Source: Candidatus Cloacimonadota bacterium
GTDB taxonomy: Bacteria > Cloacimonadota > Cloacimonadia > JGIOTU-2
Reading direction: 5' to 3'
Assembly (NCBI GenBank): GCA_021160355.1
Contig: JAGHCS010000177.1
Coordinates: 1-6,956, forward strand
DNA: 6,956 nt
Shown: piece after piece, positions 1 to 5,893 of the stretch
How the letters are laid out: each line of letters begins with the position of its first letter
Position numbering within the stretch: position 1 is the stretch's first letter
The notes under the pieces: model-generated
Database searches by the model: none
What the model saw: only the letters and a program-made list of their open reading frames with translations
Told to the model about the DNA's origin: nothing
Program-made: the position numbers and the translations under genes

Positions 1-7
1 ATGTAAT

Positions 8-12
8 CCTCC
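8..12 (-). promoter_or_regulatory. Strong ribosome-binding site GGAGG for a gene starting at the left edge
   Basis: The minus strand ends GGAGGATTACAT at position 1. After GGAGG come 5 bases and then AT at positions 2-1, so a G just outside the window would complete an ATG at ideal spacing. This follows the kinase stop by about 30 bases. It indicates that the operon continues; a STAS-domain antagonist is the natural expectation, but that gene cannot be seen. Confidence 0.6.
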
Positions 13-42
13 AATAATGGATAAGAAATTTTACAATTTCCT

Positions 43-468
43 TTAGTTCGAATTTTTTAAGAATTTTGTCAATGTTAAGATATTTTTATCTTCAACTCTT
101 TTATATTTTATGATATCCATAAGCTTCTTTACGAGGTAAATACCGAGTCCACCAATGGGTCTTTCTTCCACCGAATGTTGTAAATGAGCGGGATCCTCTT
201 TCAGTTCAGGATCAAATTCAATTCCATCATCAATAAAAACGAGCTTGATCTCATGTTCTTTAAGATGAAATTGAATTTCTATGGTGTGTTCCGCCTTGTC
301 ATGAAATCCATAGGATATTATATTGGTGATAAGCTCATCAAGACAGAGAGAAATATCATAAATAATGCGCTGCGAAAGATTATTTTCTTCTGCAAAAATT
401 TCGAATTTTTCTGTCACATGTGCAATTTCCGGAAGTGAATTTTTGATGTGTACTATTAATGATTTCAT
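43..468 (-). CDS. RsbW/SpoIIAB-like serine-kinase ATPase (HATPase_c_2), putative anti-sigma factor
   Basis: A 141-residue cytosolic GHKL ATPase, presumed to phosphorylate a STAS-domain antagonist and possibly to bind a sigma factor or another output protein. The ATP-binding motifs are intact: N-box CLDELITNIISYGF (42-55) with E45, the expected catalytic base, and N49, the expected magnesium ligand; G1 box DDGIEFDP (80-87); G2 box GGLGIYLVKKLMD (106-118). Length and layout are typical of stand-alone RsbW-like kinases; there is no histidine-phosphotransfer or receiver domain. I chose ATG 468 because AAGG (474-477), overlapping the upstream stop codon, lies 5 bases before it. An in-frame upstream ATG at 498 would add ten residues and overlap the phosphatase gene by 23 bases. 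It is the only kinase in the operon, so both phosphatases probably oppose it. The target sigma factor is not visible. Confidence 0.9.
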   Translation of the reverse strand: MKSLIVHIKNSLPEIAHVTEKFEIFAEENNLSQRIIYDISLCLDELITNIISYGFHDKAEHTIEIQFHLKEHEIKLVFIDDGIEFDPELKEDPAHLQHSVEERPIGGLGIYLVKKLMDIIKYKRVEDKNILTLTKFLKNSN

Positions 469-473
469 GGTGA

Positions 474-477
474 CCTT
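474..477 (-). promoter_or_regulatory. Ribosome-binding site AAGG overlapping the phosphatase stop codon
   Basis: The minus strand reads gtgTAAGGTcaccATG. The AAGG shares two bases with the TAA stop of the 5TM phosphatase and sits 5 bases before ATG 468. This favours the shorter kinase start and suggests termination-reinitiation coupling, which would link the amounts of phosphatase and kinase made. Confidence 0.65.
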
Positions 478-1822
478 ACACCCTGTAATGAAGCACAAGA
501 ATGGTTATGTCGTCAAATTGGACAGCATCACCCTGAAAGTCATAGACGTCCTCAATGACTCGCATACTTGTTTCTTTGGGAGGGCAATTACTGCATTTAG
601 ATAATAAATTTTCCAGACGCTGAAGTGTAAACTGCTCGTCTTTTATATTTGTTGCTTCATTCACTCCATCAGTGAAGATGAACATTTGATCGTTCTTTTT
701 CAGGAATACAGATTTTGTTTCAAATTGAAAATCATCAAGAACGCCAAGTGCTATTCCCTTTGTGTTAGGAATTTTTGTGACCGAGACATCATTATGGATG
801 ATGTACGGAATATTGTGTCCGGCATTTGTATACAGGACTTCGCCGGTATCGACATCTAGAATACCAAGAAAAAAAGTGACGAACATACTCGATTCGTTTT
901 CTTCGCAAAGCATTTTGTTTACTTGAGAAAGAATATCGGCAGGGGACATTCCGGATTTTGCATGAGCTTTAACCAGAGTTTTAGTAACAGCCATGAAAAG
1001 GGAAGCAGGAACTCCTTTCCCCGATACATCACCCTCGCAAAAACACATGTGTGTTTCATCAAGAAAGAAGAAATCATAAAGGTCACCGCCAACTTCTTTT
1101 GCCGGTTCGATTACTGCAAATAGGTCAAATTCAGGGCGATCTGGAAAGGGGGGAAATATTTTTGGTATAATCCCCATCTGGATATCATGAGCAATGCGCA
1201 GGTCATGCTCGATTTTTGCTTTATCAGACTCCGTTCTGCGCTCCTTAACAAGATTCCGTGCAATAAAAATAAAGATTGCAATACCCACTCCGTTTGCAAG
1301 CACCATAGGAAAGACTGCTTTTATAATGATCTCCCAGGTCTGTGCTATTTTCCCCGTATAAAGACTCCAGAAATATGCGAGCTCCATGTGAAAAATTTCG
1401 AGAAGTACTGCAAAGATTATCGCGCCGGGGATCGTGATGATCCTTTTTTTTCTTATAAGATATATGATGCCACCGAAAAGTCCGGCGCAGAGTGTTGCTA
1501 CTGAGCAGGGAACACATGTGACACCTCCCTGAAAGAAACGATGAACAGCGCCGATAAGACCGGCACCAACACCAACCAGCGGACCTGCAATCAGTCCTGC
1601 TATTGCCGGACCAAGATCTCTGATGTTCGCAGTTGCATCAAATATCCTGATTCCGCTTAGAGTTCCGTAAATAGAGAACAGTCCAAAAATAAAAGAGAGA
1701 ATAAGTCCGTTTTTCAGAGTTACTTTCTTTTCAATTATGACCTCGGAATAAAGCTTTGTTCGCGTCAGCACGTATGCAACAACGATAAGCACTGCCATAT
1801 GATTGATAAGTGAAATGCCCAT
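476..1822 (-). CDS. 5TM (LytS-type sensor) PP2C (RsbU/SpoIIE-type) serine phosphatase
   Basis: A 448-residue inner-membrane phosphatase. The N-terminal 190 residues form a 5TM-5TMR_LYT sensor as in LytS: NHMAVLIVVAYVLTR (7-21), NIRDLGPAIAGLIAGPLVG (66-84), GAVHRFFQGG (91-100), and hydrophobic segments at about 107-123, 132-150 and 165-188. A helical linker (about 190-220) contains DLRIAHDIQ. The catalytic PP2C domain (about 221-448) retains the metal aspartates: GGDLYDFF (D247, D250), GDVSGKG (D265), FTDGV (D385) and FDDITIL (D437, D438). It presumably dephosphorylates the same STAS antagonist as the dCache phosphatase upstream, since the two catalytic domains are close paralogues. LytS-type 5TM domains are known as membrane sensors; the signal here is unknown. 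The start codon follows the cupin stop by one base (TAGcATG), and a weak AAGAG precedes it, so coupling with the cupin is likely. The kinase gene begins 7 bases after its stop. Confidence 0.92.
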   Translation of the reverse strand: MGISLINHMAVLIVVAYVLTRTKLYSEVIIEKKVTLKNGLILSFIFGLFSIYGTLSGIRIFDATANIRDLGPAIAGLIAGPLVGVGAGLIGAVHRFFQGGVTCVPCSVATLCAGLFGGIIYLIRKKRIITIPGAIIFAVLLEIFHMELAYFWSLYTGKIAQTWEIIIKAVFPMVLANGVGIAIFIFIARNLVKERRTESDKAKIEHDLRIAHDIQMGIIPKIFPPFPDRPEFDLFAVIEPAKEVGGDLYDFFFLDETHMCFCEGDVSGKGVPASLFMAVTKTLVKAHAKSGMSPADILSQVNKMLCEENESSMFVTFFLGILDVDTGEVLYTNAGHNIPYIIHNDVSVTKIPNTKGIALGVLDDFQFETKSVFLKKNDQMFIFTDGVNEATNIKDEQFTLQRLENLLSKCSNCPPKETSMRVIEDVYDFQGDAVQFDDITILVLHYRV

Positions 1823-1823
1823 G

Positions 1824-2201
1824 CTACTCTTTTACCTTTGATTTAAAATGTATTGCCAGCCACACTGTTTTTTCATTCTGATTTGTCCAGGCAACGCGAT
1901 GATATGTGCCTGCAGGAATTGTTAGATGATCTCCCGGAACAAGTGTTCGTATATTATCGTCATTCTTGAACTGTAATTTAGCAGAACCGCTCAGGAGCAG
2001 AACCCATTCGTTCGTATCTTCACAAAGCCATGTGCCTTTTGGAGTTGTCTGTCCTTTGGACACTATTCTCTCAAGAAAGAAATCCTCACCATCGATGATA
2101 CTTTCAAAATATTCATCCTTAAGATTCTTAGGAATCTTATCGAAGAGGTTATTTATTGCAGGGCTGACCGCAGGGTGTTTCGCATTCAGGATCTTTTTCA
2201 T
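1824..2201 (-). CDS. Small cupin-domain protein
   Basis: A cytosolic single-domain cupin of 125 residues from the ATG at 2201. The body matches a widespread small-cupin family: NLFDKIP (18-24), FLERIVSKGQTTPKGTW (42-58), EWVLLLSGSAKLQF (65-78), PGDHLTIPAGTYHRVAW (89-105) and TVWLAIHF. The glycines and prolines of the beta-barrel are kept. The usual HxH of cupin motif 1 is absent, leaving E65 and H101 as possible metal ligands, so a catalytic role is uncertain; ligand binding or regulation is equally possible. The start is unclear. ATG 2228 gives 134 residues and ATG 2201 gives 125; neither has a good ribosome-binding site, and both lie inside the upstream binding-protein gene. I chose 2201 because it gives the shorter overlap (53 bases). 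Expression probably depends on translational coupling. It ends one base before the next gene. Its job in a phosphatase operon is unknown. Confidence 0.78.
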   Translation of the reverse strand: MKKILNAKHPAVSPAINNLFDKIPKNLKDEYFESIIDGEDFFLERIVSKGQTTPKGTWLCEDTNEWVLLLSGSAKLQFKNDDNIRTLVPGDHLTIPAGTYHRVAWTNQNEKTVWLAIHFKSKVKE

Positions 2202-2940
2202 TTTTAATTTTGCCAAACCACTTTTCATGGATTTGATCGTAGGTGCCGTTATTCTTCAACTCGGTCAAGCCTTTATTAATGAAGTCCAGCAGGTCAGTGT
2301 CATTATTGTCCACTACAAGATACATATAGCTGGTTTCCAAGGATTGTTCACCTGAAGTAATTTCAACATACGCGTTGTTCTTAATGATATACATTGCGAC
2401 ACTTGTTGGTCCGACAAAAGCATCAACAATATCATTATTCAGAGCTTCCAATGCATCATATTCGGACTCTGTAGGAAGTATTGTTATGTCTTCATTTTTG
2501 GAAAGCAGTTCTTCATAATAACTTCCCTTTTGCACGGCTACTTTTTTACCAGTAAGATCATCAATTGTGCAGATCAGCGAATCTTTTGAGAAAATCCTGA
2601 TCTCATCTATCAAATAGGGCTCATCAGAAAAATCATATATTTCTTCTCTTTCCGGGGTTTTGTCCATCTGGGACATCAAATCAACTTTTACTCCTTTTCG
2701 CAATGAAGCCAGAGCATCACTCCATTTAAATTCGGTTGGGGCAAAGCCATATTTACTTCCTCCAAACATCGGGGTAAGGAGGTCAATATCAAAACCGGTC
2801 GGGTTACCATTTTCAATAAAAGAAAAGGGTGCATGGGTTTTATCAAAAGCAAAGACTATACCTCTTTCTTTTGCTGATAAGGTCGCAGTGAACATTAAAA
2901 GAATAGTGATCAATAATAATAGCATTGAGCTCTTTTTCAT
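2149..2940 (-). CDS. Family 3 extracellular solute-binding protein (SBP_bac_3)
   Basis: A 263-residue periplasmic binding protein of the amino-acid-binding (family 3) fold. A signal peptide covers residues 1-23 with probable cleavage after TLSA and no lipobox. Family features in order: HAPFSFIENGNPTGFDIDLL (36-55), DLMSQMDKTPERE (87-99; R98 aligns with the ligand-carboxylate arginine), YDFSDEPYL (102-110), LTGKKVAVQKGSYYEE (129-144), DAFVG (173-177), and the terminal LKNNGTYDQIHEKWFGK (228-244). The usual aspartate that binds the ligand amino group, five residues after D173, is P178 here, so the ligand may not be a standard alpha-amino acid. A non-family tail of about 19 residues follows, with Cys253, Cys257 and Cys261. 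That tail is encoded where the gene overlaps the cupin gene. AGGAG at 2948-2952 lies 7 bases before the ATG. No transporter genes are nearby, so a sensory role is inferred. Confidence 0.9.
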   Translation of the reverse strand: MKKSSMLLLLITILLMFTATLSAKERGIVFAFDKTHAPFSFIENGNPTGFDIDLLTPMFGGSKYGFAPTEFKWSDALASLRKGVKVDLMSQMDKTPEREEIYDFSDEPYLIDEIRIFSKDSLICTIDDLTGKKVAVQKGSYYEELLSKNEDITILPTESEYDALEALNNDIVDAFVGPTSVAMYIIKNNAYVEITSGEQSLETSYMYLVVDNNDTDLLDFINKGLTELKNNGTYDQIHEKWFGKIKNEKDPECETPCGQPCNK

Positions 2941-2947
2941 TATGTAT

Positions 2948-2952
2948 CTCCT
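2948..2952 (-). promoter_or_regulatory. Ribosome-binding site AGGAG for the family 3 binding protein
   Basis: AGGAG lies 7 bases before ATG 2940, in the 15-base gap after the dCache phosphatase. It is one of the strongest sites in the operon, which fits the need for a periplasmic binding protein to be made in excess of its membrane partner. Confidence 0.75.
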
Positions 2953-2955
2953 AAA

Positions 2956-4875
2956 TTATTTTTCTCTTTTTAAAAGAAGGATCGTAATGTCGTCAAATTG
3001 ATTGTCCTTCTGGAATCCATCAAGATCCTCTGTGACAACATTCATAATTTCGACCAATGATTTGTCGGCATTTTCAGTGAGGATTTTTATGAATCTTTCT
3101 TCTCCATACAGCTCATTTTCCGGAGAGGTTGCCTCGATAACTCCATCGGTGTAAAGCACCATTTTATTTCCGATCTCCAATTGCGCTTCACCTTCGTGGT
3201 ATTTATGGAATTCATTGATCCCGAGTGCAATATCCTTAAAGGTTTTCAATATTTTGAAAGAGCCGTCTTCAGATATGATTATTGGTTCATCATGACCGGC
3301 ATTTGTCCAATGCATATGCCCGGTTCTGATATCGTAGATAGCAAGGAAAAGCGTGGTGAACATGCATGCATCGTTGTCTTGACAGAGTACGATATTAGCT
3401 TTCTCCATTGCATCTGCAGGCGGGATGCCTTGTACGCATACGGTTTTCATAAGTGTTCTTGTGACAGCCATAAAAAGTCCTGCAGAGATTCCTTTGCCCG
3501 AAACATCAGCAATTATAATTGCTATGTGGTCGTCATCAAGCATGAAGAAATCAAAGAAGTCACCTGCAACCTCTTTAGCAGGAATATTCCGTGCATAGAG
3601 ATCGAATTCTTCAGTATCTGGGAATGGCGGGAATATTCGGGGGAGAAGGGATTCCTGGATTTGCCGAGCAATACGGAGCTCACTTTCCACAGATTCTTTT
3701 GCTTTTGTTGCAGCGGTCAGGTCAGAAATATAATGTTTGAGGTCAAAGGTCATTTTGTTGAATGCTTTTACAAGTTCATGAATTTCATCATGCCCCCGTA
3801 TGCCCGTGATTTTCTCATCGAGATCGCCTTTTGATATCTTGTTGGCAAAACCGAGTAGTCTCTTTATCGGATTTGTGATACCAATCGCAGCCCAGAGAAT
3901 TACAAGCAGGATTATGAACAGTCCGATGACCATAATAATGATCTGTTTGAGTACCATCGAATTGACTGTTTTCATTATCTCTTTGTCTGGTATCACAGCA
4001 GCAAAGCTCCAATCACAGTCCGGAATTGGTGAATAAACCAGCCAGCTTTTTTTGCCTGTAGTCACATCTCTAAATGTTGTGATGCCCTGCTCGCCAGCAA
4101 TCATTTTTTTGCCGATCTCGCGCAATTCTGGTTGGTTATCTTCCTCAGCAAGACTGAAGATGCTCTCGTTCATCATATATTCTTTTATCGGATGATAGAT
4201 AAACGTACCGGTTCGAGTAATGATAAATGTATGCCCAGCCATGATGCGGATATTGTTCATTTCACGTTCGAGGTCATCAAGAGAGATATCCGCCGTGGAA
4301 ACGCCGATGAATTTTTCGTCTTTATACATAGGCTGAGAGTAGGTTGCCATCAAAATATTAGCGCCGCCTTCGTCAAAGTACGGCTCCCCCCAGTACGAAG
4401 TGCCCAGGAGTTTGGGTATCATGAACCAATCTTGAAGTGTGTAATCATAACTGAGCGCGAGATCAACATCCAGTATCTCATCACCGGAGTGGTATACATA
4501 TGGAGAGAAGAGTTTCATTTTGTTATAAACATATGGATCAAATGCAATAGCCATGCCGTAAATATCACGATTCTCACTTAATTTCTTTTTCATCAAAGCA
4601 TTAAGTTCTTTTTGTGTGGGCATTGCGAACTCATCGATTGCATCTGCAACACCCATCGAGGCACGTGAGACTTTTATAAATTTACCATCAAGCATACAAG
4701 CATGATGTGAGGTAAGCTCAAAGAGATATTCCTTCATTTGTTTAAGTGCATTATCGCCACTCCAGAAGTAAGTGAACAATATCACAATAATATATACCAT
4801 TAAGAGCGGAAGCCCGATCCAGAGAAGAAGTTTACGAACTAAAGGACGTTTGACTTTTACTTTTTCATTTTTCAT
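2956..4875 (-). CDS. dCache-HAMP receptor with PP2C (RsbU/SpoIIE-type) serine phosphatase domain
   Basis: A 639-residue inner-membrane phosphatase, presumed to dephosphorylate a STAS-type anti-sigma-factor antagonist. Layout: TM1 (16-37); a periplasmic dCache domain (about 40-305) with YGMAIAFDP, a DWF..P segment (149-154), WGEPYFDEGG (162-171) and GVSTADISLDDL; TM2 (310-333); HAMP starting at NPIKRL (335) with DEIHEL (363-368); a helical linker ELRIARQIQ; and a PP2C domain (about 410-639). All expected metal aspartates are present: GDFFDFF (D439, D442), ADVSGKG (D457), YTDGV (D577) and FDDITIL (D628, D629), so the enzyme should be active. An in-frame TTG at 4881 would add two residues, but AAGGA at 4884-4888 lies 8 bases before the ATG at 4875 and only 2 before the TTG, so I chose the ATG. 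It overlaps the upstream binding-protein gene by 11 bases and ends 15 bases before the next gene. Confidence 0.92.
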   Translation of the reverse strand: MKNEKVKVKRPLVRKLLLWIGLPLLMVYIIVILFTYFWSGDNALKQMKEYLFELTSHHACMLDGKFIKVSRASMGVADAIDEFAMPTQKELNALMKKKLSENRDIYGMAIAFDPYVYNKMKLFSPYVYHSGDEILDVDLALSYDYTLQDWFMIPKLLGTSYWGEPYFDEGGANILMATYSQPMYKDEKFIGVSTADISLDDLEREMNNIRIMAGHTFIITRTGTFIYHPIKEYMMNESIFSLAEEDNQPELREIGKKMIAGEQGITTFRDVTTGKKSWLVYSPIPDCDWSFAAVIPDKEIMKTVNSMVLKQIIIMVIGLFIILLVILWAAIGITNPIKRLLGFANKISKGDLDEKITGIRGHDEIHELVKAFNKMTFDLKHYISDLTAATKAKESVESELRIARQIQESLLPRIFPPFPDTEEFDLYARNIPAKEVAGDFFDFFMLDDDHIAIIIADVSGKGISAGLFMAVTRTLMKTVCVQGIPPADAMEKANIVLCQDNDACMFTTLFLAIYDIRTGHMHWTNAGHDEPIIISEDGSFKILKTFKDIALGINEFHKYHEGEAQLEIGNKMVLYTDGVIEATSPENELYGEERFIKILTENADKSLVEIMNVVTEDLDGFQKDNQFDDITILLLKREK

Positions 4876-5851
4876 GGGCAACGTCCTTATAAAAGTCCTT
4901 GTATAGAGGAATTGTTGTGATCAGTTTTTGATGCAGCAACTCTTCTGCGACAGTATAATAATCATCTTTTTGCAAAATTCCCCAATTATCTGAGTTATCT
5001 CCGACTTTGTAGGTCATTGCTATCTCAATAGCGTTGAGCATCCATCTCTGGTGTGAGCGGTTTGTCTGCATGTGATATTCTCTGCAATATTTCATGACGA
5101 TATCAAGCGTTTCTTCTTTGTGCTGGAATGCATAAGCCCAACCCTTTATCGTAGCATCAATAAAGTTCTTACACATTTCGGGTTCGTTTTGAAGGGTTTC
5201 TTCTCTACAGTAAATGCCGTCCTCAGGGAAGTTCAGGTCATAATCCGTGAAGAAAAAACTCACCAACTCGTCTTCGTCAATACCGGCCTGCAGTATTTTA
5301 TGATACTCATTGTAATACATAGCAGAGGTCACATCGATAGCGCCTACAAGGAATCCATCAATGCGGAATGACTGTGGAATTACCTCGGGCTGAATGTTTT
5401 GTTTCTGAAAAAACGCTATCGGCTGGATGGAGAAATCTCCGCCCCAGTTACTAATGATCTTATCATTAAAATCCTGCGCTGTCTCGATCCCGCTCTCTTT
5501 TTTAGCCACGAGCATCAGGGATGATTTTTGCAGGAGCTGGCAGATATTGAGTATCTTCTTCTGTTCCGAGCGAAGCATGATCGCCTGGGAAAGCCAACCT
5601 GTGCAAAATTCGATGCGTTTATCCAGCACTTCCTGAAGGGGACTGTCTGTACCATCAGAGAAAAGTATTGTCGCATCGACACCTGCTTCATTATAAAAGC
5701 CCTTTTCGTATGCAACGATATACCCGGCAAATTGTGCCTGAGGAAACCACTGCACCATAAGGGAGATACTCTTCTCACTCTTACTCAACAAAATATGAGT
5801 GGAGAGAAGAATGATACAAAAAATTAAAATTAAAGTCTTTATATTTTTCAT
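4865..5851 (-). CDS. NMT1/THI5-like periplasmic solute-binding protein
   Basis: A 328-residue exported binding protein of the NMT1/THI5-like (SsuA-like) type II periplasmic fold. Residues 1-23 form a signal peptide (KNIK, then a hydrophobic run to about L22) with no lipobox cysteine at the cleavage region, so it is probably free in the periplasm. The opening WFPQAQFAGYIVAYEKGFY (35-53) is the classic family signature. It is followed by a GWLSQAI pocket segment (85-91), the LQKSSLMLVAK strand and the ESGIETAQDF hinge region. A YYNEYH motif and NFPEDGIYC lie in the second lobe. No permease or ATPase gene is in the window. The gene overlaps the downstream receptor phosphatase by 11 bases, which implies translational coupling. 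Proteins of this subfamily also occur attached to or beside signal-transduction proteins, so a sensing role for an unknown ligand is likely here. An AAGGGA site lies 4 bases before the ATG. Confidence 0.88.
   Translation of the reverse strand: MKNIKTLILIFCIILLSTHILLSKSEKSISLMVQWFPQAQFAGYIVAYEKGFYNEAGVDATILFSDGTDSPLQEVLDKRIEFCTGWLSQAIMLRSEQKKILNICQLLQKSSLMLVAKKESGIETAQDFNDKIISNWGGDFSIQPIAFFQKQNIQPEVIPQSFRIDGFLVGAIDVTSAMYYNEYHKILQAGIDEDELVSFFFTDYDLNFPEDGIYCREETLQNEPEMCKNFIDATIKGWAYAFQHKEETLDIVMKYCREYHMQTNRSHQRWMLNAIEIAMTYKVGDNSDNWGILQKDDYYTVAEELLHQKLITTIPLYKDFYKDVAHEK
4884..4888 (-). promoter_or_regulatory. Ribosome-binding site AAGGA deciding the dCache-phosphatase start
   Basis: AAGGA on the minus strand, 8 bases before ATG 4875 and only 2 bases before the competing in-frame TTG 4881. 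It lies inside the end of the upstream binding-protein gene and supports the ATG as the start. Confidence 0.7.
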
Positions 5852-5855
5852 AAAA

Positions 5856-5861
5856 TCCCTT
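5856..5861 (-). promoter_or_regulatory. Ribosome-binding site AAGGGA for the NMT1-like protein
   Basis: AAGGGA lies 4 bases before ATG 5851, within the 42-base AT-rich gap after the PIN-like gene. The rest of this gap holds no convincing terminator or promoter. Confidence 0.6.
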
Positions 5862-5893
5862 ATATTTTTTGATTATTTATTAACAAGTGTTAT

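Noticed and set aside
25..40. A perfect 6-bp inverted repeat (GAAATT/AATTTC, 4-base loop) after the kinase gene.
   Set aside because: The stem is all A/T apart from one pair and is not followed by a T-run on the minus strand. A ribosome-binding site follows immediately, so it is not a credible terminator.
507..520. 14-bp exact repeat shared with 2987-3000.
   Set aside because: It is the coding sequence for the conserved QFDDI motif in both phosphatases and is explained by their paralogy.
3181..3834. Long open frame on the plus strand (217 codons).
   Set aside because: It lies wholly within the dCache phosphatase gene, resembles no family I know, and reads as the antisense shadow of a well-supported coding frame. 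The same holds for the other plus-strand frames.
4876..4881. TTG start for the dCache phosphatase two codons upstream of the ATG.
   Set aside because: It would leave only 2 bases between the ribosome-binding site and the start; the ATG at 4875 has a normal 8-base spacing.
5881..5892. Small inverted repeat (TAACA/TGTTA, 2-base loop) between the PIN-like and NMT1-like genes.
   Set aside because: A five-pair, AT-rich stem with too small a loop and no T-run downstream on the minus strand. It could be chance in AT-rich DNA.
5856..5892. Possible promoter on the minus strand: TTGTTA, 16-base spacer, TATAAG.
   Set aside because: The -10-like element overlaps the ribosome-binding site, so transcription would start at about the ATG and lose that site. 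AT-rich DNA gives such matches easily.
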